Positions 32,220-38,153 of a stretch of 38,153 bases of DNA are shown here, piece after piece. The stretch spans positions 1 through 38,153 of the forward strand of contig ONLU01000029.1 of NCBI GenBank assembly GCA_900318795.1. Reading direction: 5' to 3'. A program made the position numbers and the translations under genes. Position 1 is the first letter of the stretch. Each line of letters opens with the position of its first letter. Source of the stretch: an uncultured Prevotellaceae bacterium. Its GTDB lineage: Bacteria > Bacteroidota > Bacteroidia > Bacteroidales > Bacteroidaceae. The notes under the pieces were generated by a model, which was given only the letters and a program-made list of their open reading frames with translations, was not told the DNA's origin and did not search any database.

Positions 32220-32251
32220 CAAAGTTACGCATAATTCTCCATATCCCCAAA
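32220..32251 (-). promoter_or_regulatory. promoter of the candidate small RNA
   Basis: Minus strand: TTTG (32248-32251), 20 bases, TAACTTTG (32220-32227). Exact consensus with exact spacing. Confidence 0.85.
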
Positions 32252-32297
32252 TTTCTCCTAAGTTTATTTAAATTTTTAACATAAAAAGTAGAGAATT

Positions 32298-33536
32298 ATG
32301 ACTTTATATTTTGGTTTTTTGCCCAACTATTTGCAAGAAATAGTACAAAAACTGGCAGACGTTTATCAGATTGATAGCGCCTATTCATTGACAGGTTTAT
32401 TTGCTGCAGCAGCCGCCTCACAAGGTGACCGCTATCAAATAATCGACCCAAAAGGATACCGCAATGCACCAGCACTCTGGTTATGTCAAGTTGGCATAAG
32501 TGGCTACGGCAAAAGCGAATGCGGTGCATGGCTGATGGATCCATTATTAGAAAGAGACGAAAAATGGCACATGGACTATAAAAGAGAATATGGTCACTGG
32601 CTGGCTATGGATGCGAAGGAAAGAGGCGAACCACCTATAGAACCTAAATTAGTTCTCAATGACTATACCCCTGAAGCATTGTTCGATGCGATGGAAAAAG
32701 CAGGAGTTTACGGCATTCTTCTTTACAGAGACGAATTGACGGGATGGTTGAAGGACATCGGCAGATACGGTAAATCTGGCGAAGTTGAGCAATATCTCTC
32801 TGCCTGGTCGCAAAAGGCTGTAAGGGTTACTCGGCTTGGGCGTGATGACAATTTCATAAAGAGGCCCTGCTTTAACGTTTTTGGCGGCATTCAGCCAGAT
32901 ATAATGCGGGAACACTTGGGTAAAGATGATTTGATTGCGAACGGCTTTAATGCTCGACTATTGTTCGTGTTTGCAGACGAAAATTTTTCTTTAAATTATT
33001 TCAGGGAATGTATACCAGATTCAATGAAAGTTGCCTATAAAAGTCTAATAGATAGACTTCTGCAAACCGCTTGTATGGAGGTAAAATTCAGTTCAGCTGC
33101 AGAACGTTCCTTTTTAGCCTACTGGGAAGATCTACAGCGACGGAAAGTTTATGCAAGAAATATGTGTAGACTGCTTTATTCTAAATTGCAAATATACGTG
33201 GAAAAGTGGGCAGGTTTGGTCGAGTTACTGGCCAATGATGGCACGCCCTTCGCCGAAATAGGCGGTAATAGTATGGACATTGCCGTTGCTCATATGCGAG
33301 TGTTTGAAGAATGGGCGCTAAAGGCATATTCAATCATTTATCCAGATTATAATGGTGTTAATTCTAAGACACTTCTAAATAAGACTGATACTCTTGAACA
33401 GCTCATTCGTAACTATCCAGACATGAACAAAAATCTTGTCAGTAAGGGTCTCGGAATAAGCCGTTCTCTACTATCGCCTTCGCGAAATAAGGTAGTACCC
33501 CCTGAGGTGAACACGGGAAACGGTGTAATCAATTGA
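32298..33536 (+). CDS. DUF3987 P-loop protein of mobile elements
   Basis: The 412-residue protein matches the DUF3987 family of Bacteroidales mobile elements. It has QVGISGYGKSECGAW (64-78) with a Walker A-type loop GISGYGKS, and LLYRDELTGWLKDIGRYGK near 140-158 as probable Walker B region, then FNVFGGIQPDIMREHLGKDD. Such proteins are related to helicase/primase-type ATPases and often lie beside a Toprim primase, as here. The likely role is replication of the excised element. A C-terminal segment (LVSKGLGISRSLLSPSR) looks like a small HTH. It is more AT-rich than the chromosomal genes. Confidence 0.8.
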   Translation: MTLYFGFLPNYLQEIVQKLADVYQIDSAYSLTGLFAAAAASQGDRYQIIDPKGYRNAPALWLCQVGISGYGKSECGAWLMDPLLERDEKWHMDYKREYGHWLAMDAKERGEPPIEPKLVLNDYTPEALFDAMEKAGVYGILLYRDELTGWLKDIGRYGKSGEVEQYLSAWSQKAVRVTRLGRDDNFIKRPCFNVFGGIQPDIMREHLGKDDLIANGFNARLLFVFADENFSLNYFRECIPDSMKVAYKSLIDRLLQTACMEVKFSSAAERSFLAYWEDLQRRKVYARNMCRLLYSKLQIYVEKWAGLVELLANDGTPFAEIGGNSMDIAVAHMRVFEEWALKAYSIIYPDYNGVNSKTLLNKTDTLEQLIRNYPDMNKNLVSKGLGISRSLLSPSRNKVVPPEVNTGNGVIN

Positions 33537-33550
33537 TTTTCAGGATAAAA

Positions 33551-33784
33551 CTATGTTCACCTATGTTCACCCAGAATTCTTATGATTTTCTATTTTCTTA
33601 CAAAAGAAGGTGAACATAGGTGAACATACAAAACAGCGATACACAAAGGTGAAACAGCAAATGTTCATGTTCACTTCGAGGGGTCGGCTTCATCTGGCAA
33701 ATAGGCAAATTGTAGTGTTTCTCCGCGTACGCGCATGCGCGATGATAAAAAGTTTACATAAATATAATTAAATCATATAACAAT
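33551..33784. other. iteron-like repeats and AT-rich DNA, candidate replication origin
   Basis: The decamer CTATGTTCAC occurs twice in tandem (33551-33570), and the same pair is repeated in inverted form at 33609-33628 (perfect 20-bp inverted repeat, 37-base spacer). A further TGTTCAC occurs at 33668-33674 after ATGTTCA at 33661-33667. Next are two GC palindromes, CGCGTACGCG (33724-33733) and GCGCATGCGC (33731-33740), and then an AT-rich run of about 40 bases to the primase ATG. Clustered iterons plus AT-rich DNA next to a primase gene is the layout of plasmid origins. Confidence 0.6.
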
Positions 33785-34663
33785 ATGAACATCGAACAAA
33801 TCAAAGCAAACAAGACATGCCTGGACTACCTGGGCACACCCCTGAAGAAGACTTCCTCAGGGTGGCACGTCTATCGATGTCCATGGAAGACAGACACCCA
33901 TCCTTCACTCACTGTCTCTCCAGACGGGAAGGTGTGGCGTGACCTGTCAACCGGTGCTGAAGGTGGTATCATCGAGCTGGTGATGGCGTGTTTGAACACT
34001 CGTGATTTCAAGCTGGTGTGCGCAGCCTTCGATTCTTCTTCTTTTTCGTTGTCAAAGACTCTTGACGGCAAAAAAGAAAAAGAGCTGGAGTGCAGCAGAT
34101 TCACGTCCTTCAGCGTAATGCCGCTACAGTCTAGAGGCCTCTATGCCTATCTAACGAAGCGGAAGGTTAACACCTCCATCGCCCGACAGTTCCTGCAGGA
34201 GGCACACTACAGCTTCCATGAGCGCACCGATGGCAGCTATCTCTACGCCCTGGCATACCCCAACGACCTTGGAGGCTACGAACTTAGAGGTGCGCCTTAT
34301 ACTGGCAATCCTGATGGCTACAAAGGAGGAATAGCACCAAAGGGTATAACTACCCACTTCGACAAAGCAAATGCGCCTACAGTCGTTTTTGAAGGTTTTA
34401 TGGACATGCTGTCGTTCGCCACTCTCTGCGGTGGAGTCAAGCATAACTATATGGTCCTGAACAGTACCGTTAATGCCCCTGCAGCCATCGAGGTGCTTCG
34501 CTTGATTAGCGGCAAAGTGCTGCTGTGCCTTGACAATGATAACGGTGGGAATAAAGCCACCAAGCAGATACTCGATGCGCTGCCGTCAGCTGTTGACATC
34601 AGGAAGCGATTTGCCCCGGCAAAAGACGTAAATGAGTATCTGTGTAGTAAAAGAAAAGGTTGA
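33785..34663 (+). CDS. CHC2-like / Toprim primase
   Basis: The 292-residue protein has a DnaG-type zinc-finger-like region (WHVYRCPWKTDTHPSLTVSP at 27-46, then WRDLSTGAEGGIIELVM at 51-67), and a C-terminal Toprim domain with VVFEGFMD (200-207; catalytic Glu) and LLCLDNDNGGNKA (246-258; DxD). The second Cys pair of a full CHC2 finger is not obvious, so zinc binding may be lost. It lacks the long RNA polymerase and helicase-binding parts of DnaG. It likely primes replication of the element's DNA with the DUF3987 protein as partner. Confidence 0.85.
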   Translation: MNIEQIKANKTCLDYLGTPLKKTSSGWHVYRCPWKTDTHPSLTVSPDGKVWRDLSTGAEGGIIELVMACLNTRDFKLVCAAFDSSSFSLSKTLDGKKEKELECSRFTSFSVMPLQSRGLYAYLTKRKVNTSIARQFLQEAHYSFHERTDGSYLYALAYPNDLGGYELRGAPYTGNPDGYKGGIAPKGITTHFDKANAPTVVFEGFMDMLSFATLCGGVKHNYMVLNSTVNAPAAIEVLRLISGKVLLCLDNDNGGNKATKQILDALPSAVDIRKRFAPAKDVNEYLCSKRKG

Positions 34664-34689
34664 TACAATTTTTTGTACCAACCTATGAG

Positions 34690-36351
34690 CTATCTCTTGA
34701 TCTGATTGCCAGCCCAATCTGTGAGGTCGGTAATGTAGCTTGCGCTTCCGTCATTGTTACTCCTACCTTGGCTGAGGGCTGCTATAAGAGGATGAGTGCG
34801 TTTGGCAATCTGTTTGACCTCTTTTAGCGTCTCAGGAATCCATGCGTTATTCACACGATGATTCTCATTGAACTCTCGTTCAGACATCTTTTCAAGAGCC
34901 TCTGCACCAGCCTCCCTTCCTTTTGGATATTTGTCGAGTGCGGTATCAATGCTTTCGGCTTGCTCTTTGGAAAACATGTTGACTGGTTTGCTTGATCGCT
35001 GAACCATTGCTGTTAGTGCTCCTTTTGCCTCCGGCCAAACAGCAAAGATGATGCCATCACGGTCTTCTACATATCTGTCTCTCCGCTCTATCATTCCTCC
35101 TTTATCAGTCTCTTTAATGAGCTGTTCTGTTTCCTTCAGCCTCTTGTTTATACGATCTTGTGCATTCGTTGCGTTTGCAGCCATCTTCCTTATATTCTGT
35201 TTCGCTTCAAATCTTACCTCATCGAGCTTTTCCAGTTCCTTTCTGGTTTTTGCAAGATCCTCTGTGACATCGTTCAGTTGTCCTGTTCGGAAGGCAATTT
35301 TCTCGTTGATTTCATCAAGCAGCTGTTGTTTTTCTTTCAACTGTTTTTCTGCCTCTTCATTACCAGTATCACGCATCTCTTCGAGTGCAGTGATTTCAAT
35401 CTCCAGATGCTCTTTCTGATCGTTTAAATTACTAAGCATCTTGGTAAACGACTTCAGTTTCTTCTCAGCCGTCTTTATCTCGTCATTAAGTCCGGCAAGG
35501 TGTTTCGCCCTATCACTAATCTTGTCATCAAGTTCTTTAAGTTTCTTTTCTGCTTGAATGTAGGCGTTATATTGCGCTTTCGTCATGTGCCCCCTTCGTT
35601 TGGCCTGTTCTTCCGGCGTAAGGTCATCGAAGAATGTTCCTCTTTCGAGCCCGTACTTGTGGCCTACCTGAAGAAAATAATCCGTATGCATTTCGGTTTT
35701 ATAGGCACTATATTCTTTTGGGCCTTCCCCTACTACTCCTGCGAAGCTTACAGTCATCTTCGTTCCCCGTTCTTTTCCTGCTTTCACACGTCCTCGCTTT
35801 TTCATCTCCGCCACAGGTATCACCTGCATGTGGATGTGTGGCGTGGTTTCATCCAGGTGGACATTGAATCCGATTATGTTCTCCTCCCTATACCTGTTAG
35901 CCGCCCAGCGGTAGGTGTCAAGTGCCCAGTTCTCAATTTCTTTTTGCCTGACAACAGCACTATTCGTTTCGTCGGAACTTTCAAAGTTCACCACTTGGTT
36001 TCCGAAGGCCATCTCGCGCATTCTTTCTTGGTTGCCGCCAATGACAAAATCCATGATTACATTTGGCGCATTCCTGGCACCATTCTTATAATATTTGAAA
36101 CCGAGTTCGACCAGACGATTCTGGATGCGTTCGTGCAGGGGAATTGTGTGTGATAGTTGAGGGCAGATTTTGCCTTTCACAACTTCGAAGTTTAGTTTCC
36201 TGCGATACCAGTCGTAGTAACTAATATTGCCATGACTGTCTTCCTTTCTGTCGTACCGTTCTTTATCCCAGTCGCGACGTTCATTCTCGCCACCCTGGGC
36301 AGCGTCCATTCCCTTCAAGGGCAACATGTGTAATGATGCTTTTTGTCCCAT
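34690..36351 (-). CDS. mobV: MOBV-family relaxase (Mob/Pre)
   Basis: The 553-residue protein has an N-terminal Mob_Pre relaxase domain (about 1-230) with the metal-binding HLDETTPHIHMQVIPV at 165-180 (HxDExxPHxH), and GFNVHLDETTPH before it. Residues about 255-410 are charged and helical, a long coiled coil (ELDDKISDRAKHLAGL through KTRKELEKLDEVR). A C-terminal part includes DDLTPEEQAKRRGHMTKAQ upstream and IPETLKEVKQIAKRTHPLI. I chose the start at 36351 (MGQKASLHMLPL), the family N-terminus, with GAAAAAG upstream; the frame runs 21 codons further. It nicks oriT and leads single-strand transfer. It is convergent with the primase gene. Confidence 0.9.
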   Translation of the reverse strand: MGQKASLHMLPLKGMDAAQGGENERRDWDKERYDRKEDSHGNISYYDWYRRKLNFEVVKGKICPQLSHTIPLHERIQNRLVELGFKYYKNGARNAPNVIMDFVIGGNQERMREMAFGNQVVNFESSDETNSAVVRQKEIENWALDTYRWAANRYREENIIGFNVHLDETTPHIHMQVIPVAEMKKRGRVKAGKERGTKMTVSFAGVVGEGPKEYSAYKTEMHTDYFLQVGHKYGLERGTFFDDLTPEEQAKRRGHMTKAQYNAYIQAEKKLKELDDKISDRAKHLAGLNDEIKTAEKKLKSFTKMLSNLNDQKEHLEIEITALEEMRDTGNEEAEKQLKEKQQLLDEINEKIAFRTGQLNDVTEDLAKTRKELEKLDEVRFEAKQNIRKMAANATNAQDRINKRLKETEQLIKETDKGGMIERRDRYVEDRDGIIFAVWPEAKGALTAMVQRSSKPVNMFSKEQAESIDTALDKYPKGREAGAEALEKMSEREFNENHRVNNAWIPETLKEVKQIAKRTHPLIAALSQGRSNNDGSASYITDLTDWAGNQIKR

Positions 36352-36506
36352 ATCTTTTTCTTTTTTTCTGTTAATATTTTGCAGCTTGCTGCAGTGCTCC
36401 CCGCCAAGGGGCACAATCAGGATTTTTAAGCGAAACCCCGAAGGGTTGAGTCTAAAATCCCATATTGTGTTTGTAGGATTTTCGAAGAAACTGCCTTTGC
36501 TGCCAG
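36352..36506 (-). promoter_or_regulatory. relaxase leader region, candidate oriT
   Basis: The ~155 bases between the relaxase start and its -7 element contain no gene but several hairpins: GCAGC-TT-GCTGC, GTGCTCCCC-GCCAA-GGGGCAC (near 36398-36416) and AACCC-CGAA-GGGTT (near 36434-36448). MOBV nick sites usually lie directly upstream of the mob gene in such inverted repeats. No nick sequence could be pinned down. Confidence 0.45.
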
Positions 36507-36577
36507 CGAAGGTACAACACTTTCGGGAGTTGAGAGATGCTGCAAAAAAGAATCTCGTATTTTAACGTTTTTACGAC
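36507..36577 (-). promoter_or_regulatory. 24-bp box (copy C, minus strand) and -7 element of the relaxase transcript
   Basis: Read on the minus strand, the box covers 36577 down to 36554, with core AAAACGTTAAAATACGA; it matches copy A at 21 of 24 positions. The -7 element TACCTTCG (36507-36514, one mismatch) begins 39 bases after the box. No TTTG lies at -33. Confidence 0.7.
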
Positions 36578-36589
36578 TGTCTTTGGCAT

Positions 36590-36824
36590 TACAATGTAAC
36601 AACCGACAACAGCAAGGTCTTAGGGCGGCGATTGAGCCCTAAAGCGGTTAGCACCACTGAGGGAGAGAAGCGACTGGTAAGAGGGCAGCACGCAGTGCCG
36701 TCATGTGGAGCGTACGGAACATGAAAACGCCCGCCACTATACGCTCCAAATGGTACTATGTTGGTATCATTTCGCTACGACTATTTCACCAGGGTATCTA
36801 CTCAGAAGAATGACCGACCAGTCG
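36590..36824. other. structured non-coding region between relaxase and 114-aa gene
   Basis: The gene-free region holds TTAGGGC/GCCCTAA (36620-36626 with 36636-36642), TGGAGCGTA/TACGCTCCA (36706-36714 with 36740-36748, loop 25 bases), and TGACCGAC-CA-GTCGGTCA (36811-36828), which abuts box B. No ORF of interest. The structures could be oriT/protein sites or a non-coding RNA; I cannot decide. Confidence 0.45.
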
Positions 36825-36895
36825 GTCATGAAAATGTTAATATACGAGATAAAATTTTTCATGGCTTCATATATTAGTAAGGAGTTGTAACTTTG
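36825..36895 (+). promoter_or_regulatory. 24-bp box (copy B) and -7 element of the 114-aa gene
   Basis: The box covers 36825-36848 (core AAAATGTTAATATACGA). A perfect 8-bp palindrome, TGACCGAC-CA-GTCGGTCA, overlaps its left edge (36811-36828). The -7 element TAACTTTG (36888-36895) starts 39 bases after the box and lies 28 bases before the ATG at 36924. No TTTG at -33. Confidence 0.75.
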
Positions 36896-36923
36896 CGCAT
36901 ATTAAATCAAAAAAAGTAGGATT

Positions 36924-37268
36924 ATGGACACAAAGAAATTATCAGAATTGAAAGGCAGTGAAAAACTGAAGATACAAGCTGCCGTGTTACAGATCATGGA
37001 GCAGAAGAATTTTGTTCTGGATACTGACTTGGGGATGAAGGCATCACAGGACAATGAGAACAACTGGGTAATGGGGTTCACCAATGCAGAAATGAAGCTC
37101 GAAGATTTGGAAGAGATGAAGAAGATTCTCGGCGACAAGTTTAGTGTGACCATCAGTCCCAAATCGAGGACCTGTTTCATCTTTAGGATTGAGGGTGCAG
37201 GTGAAGACTTTATTCGACTGTTGCAAAGCCCAAAGACTCAGCAGTATCCTTCTACACACAATTTTTAA
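36924..37268 (+). CDS. 114-aa protein of unknown function controlled by box B
   Basis: The protein begins MDTKKLSELKGSEKLKIQAA and has a central KLEDLEEMKKILGDKFSV and a β-rich end (VTISPKSRTCFIFRIEGAG). It is soluble, without a DNA-binding motif I can name. Family unknown. Its promoter belongs to the same type as those of xis-int and the relaxase, so a function in transfer or its regulation is suggested. The 251-aa gene follows 10 bases on and is likely co-transcribed. Confidence 0.65.
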   Translation: MDTKKLSELKGSEKLKIQAAVLQIMEQKNFVLDTDLGMKASQDNENNWVMGFTNAEMKLEDLEEMKKILGDKFSVTISPKSRTCFIFRIEGAGEDFIRLLQSPKTQQYPSTHNF

Positions 37269-37278
37269 GTGATAAGAA

Positions 37279-38034
37279 ATGATGAAACGTAGTATTTATT
37301 TATTGCATATAGCCCTGTTACTGCTGATGTTCGTGCCCGTCGAGGTTCGCGGACAGTTTATCAATTTTGATTTTCTGACCGTAGAAGCGTTGATTTCCAA
37401 TCATAAGGACGTTCGTTCAGAGTTGATGGCCCGTAGTGGTGTGGAGCAGGCCAATGAGTTGCTTCACAAGTACAGCAAAGAGATTAGCGTTGACTATGAT
37501 TCACTGAATGTAAAACTGGACAAATACACAAAGTGTTTTGATATTATTGATGTTATCTACAAAAGTGGTGTAACAGTATTGAATGTCAGGAACACCTATA
37601 CGGATGTTTCTGATAAGATCAGTCAGTTATCTTCTTTGATTGAGAATTTCATGACTCAGTGTACTCTTAGGGGTAATATATTATCCTCTGACACGATTAT
37701 TGTTGGTGCTTGCCGTCGCTGTGTTGGTCAGGTCGGCGAAGATGGCACCCAGCTTGTGAACAGTCTGATAGAGCTGGCTCAGTATGCCAGTGGTCTTCGG
37801 GGTATCACCACGGAAAGATTACTATTAGTGATAAGCAGTATCAATGATTGCCTTGACAATATCAGGTATTGTATTGACCATACCTATTTCGTAATCTGGA
37901 AGTATGTGACTATCAGGACACATTATTTCAAGCCTGCCGTGATGTATCATGCGAAAACCTTGGGACAGATGTGCGGCAGTGCCATTGAACGTTGGAAGCG
38001 CGGTGCGATGCAAGCATCAGGAGTTAATTATTAG
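37279..38034 (+). CDS. secreted protein of unknown function, possible transfer-module component
   Basis: The 251-residue protein has a signal peptide (SIYLLHIALLLLMFVPVEVRG) and an all-helical mature region with SELMARSGVEQANELLHKYS, YTDVSDKISQLSSLIENF, and Cys residues (ACRRCVGQ, SINDCLDNIRYCIDH) that could form disulfides in the periplasm. I do not recognise its family. Because it is in one operon with the 114-aa gene, next to a relaxase, a role in conjugative transfer (perhaps as an early tra-type gene) is possible but unproven. Confidence 0.65.
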   Translation: MMKRSIYLLHIALLLLMFVPVEVRGQFINFDFLTVEALISNHKDVRSELMARSGVEQANELLHKYSKEISVDYDSLNVKLDKYTKCFDIIDVIYKSGVTVLNVRNTYTDVSDKISQLSSLIENFMTQCTLRGNILSSDTIIVGACRRCVGQVGEDGTQLVNSLIELAQYASGLRGITTERLLLVISSINDCLDNIRYCIDHTYFVIWKYVTIRTHYFKPAVMYHAKTLGQMCGSAIERWKRGAMQASGVNY

Positions 38035-38066
38035 AACCATTGTGCCGAAAATAACACTAGTGTCCA

Positions 38067-38153
38067 CTAAATAAAATTAAGAGTCAATTGACCATCATCT
38101 GCATCATATTCAGGTTCCTTGGTAAAGAGTTCCTTAATAGGAGTCTTATCCAA
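38067..38153 (-). CDS. C-terminal 28 residues of an unidentified leftward gene
   Basis: The open frame enters from the right edge and ends at TAG (38067-38069). Visible residues: LDKTPIKELFTKEPEYDADD followed by GQLTLNFI. The small acidic tail and the nearby GTGTCCACT at 38060-38068 could mark the end of an insertion sequence, but I cannot show terminal repeats. The product is not identified. Confidence 0.4.
   Translation of the reverse strand: MDKTPIKELFTKEPEYDADDGQLTLNFI

Larger units (their letters stand above)
29808..38153. mobile_element. integrative mobilizable or conjugative element adjoining tRNA-Arg; right end outside the window
   Basis: From the tRNA onward the gene content changes: an excisionase-like HTH protein, tyrosine integrase, DUF3987 protein, CHC2/Toprim primase, MOBV relaxase, and unknown genes with more AT-rich DNA than the chromosome to the left. 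This is the typical set of a Bacteroidales mobilizable element. I did not find a second copy of the tRNA 3' end before 38153, so the right junction either lies outside or the element does not use a tRNA-derived att. Three promoters inside share a 24-bp box. No antibiotic-resistance or other cargo gene is recognised in this part. Confidence 0.8.

Overview
The window looks like chromosome from a Bacteroidales bacterium, most likely a Prevotella-type member of the Prevotellaceae. The main evidence is the promoter form: at least a dozen start sites carry the Bacteroidota -7 box TAnnTTTG, many with a TTTG about 19-20 bases upstream. Lipoproteins, a fused cobalamin gene set, TonB receptors and an integrase lacking the first catalytic Arg agree with this. 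Species cannot be named from sequence reading alone.

Layout. (1) 1-5007 is accessory: the tail of an EcoRI-type adenine methyltransferase, a lipoprotein and a DUF262-HNH nuclease (probable restriction-like set); a three-gene DUF3791/DUF3990 ART toxin-like cassette lying between two ~450-bp direct repeats that each carry an 85-residue ORF; and a broken HU-like gene ending in a strong terminator. (2) 5046-16524 is a vitamin B12 locus. A cobalamin riboswitch and promoter drive a leftward run: TonB receptor, CbiK-type lipoprotein chelatase, second TonB receptor, CobJ-CobH, CobL, CbiG-CobM. cobB is divergent. (3) 16547-20478 holds a secreted protein of unknown function, an S41 peptidase lipoprotein, an amidohydrolase wreck and an orphan palindrome/promoter. 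(4) 20479-29576 is housekeeping: ftsZ with a coupled unknown gene, a YtxH/holin-like envelope trio, SPOR lipoprotein-ruvX-def-TPR operon, thrS, and a TrmH-family RNA methyltransferase. (5) 29734-29807 is tRNA-Arg(UCU). Downstream, to the window end, lies an integrative mobilizable or conjugative element: excisionase-like HTH, tyrosine integrase, DUF3987 protein, CHC2/Toprim primase, MOBV relaxase, and unknown genes. Its right end is not seen.

The most interesting structures are in the mobile element. Three promoters (for xis-int, the relaxase, and a 114-aa gene) share a 24-bp box placed 38-39 bases upstream of the -7 element, which suggests one regulator controls excision and transfer together. 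A ~80-nt leftward small RNA has a textbook promoter and terminator. An iteron-like inverted array followed by AT-rich DNA precedes the primase gene and looks like a replication origin. Secondary points are -7 boxes placed 4-5 bases before the ATG of cobB and cobJ (possible leaderless mRNAs), and a lipoprotein chelatase between two TonB receptors under B12 riboswitch control.
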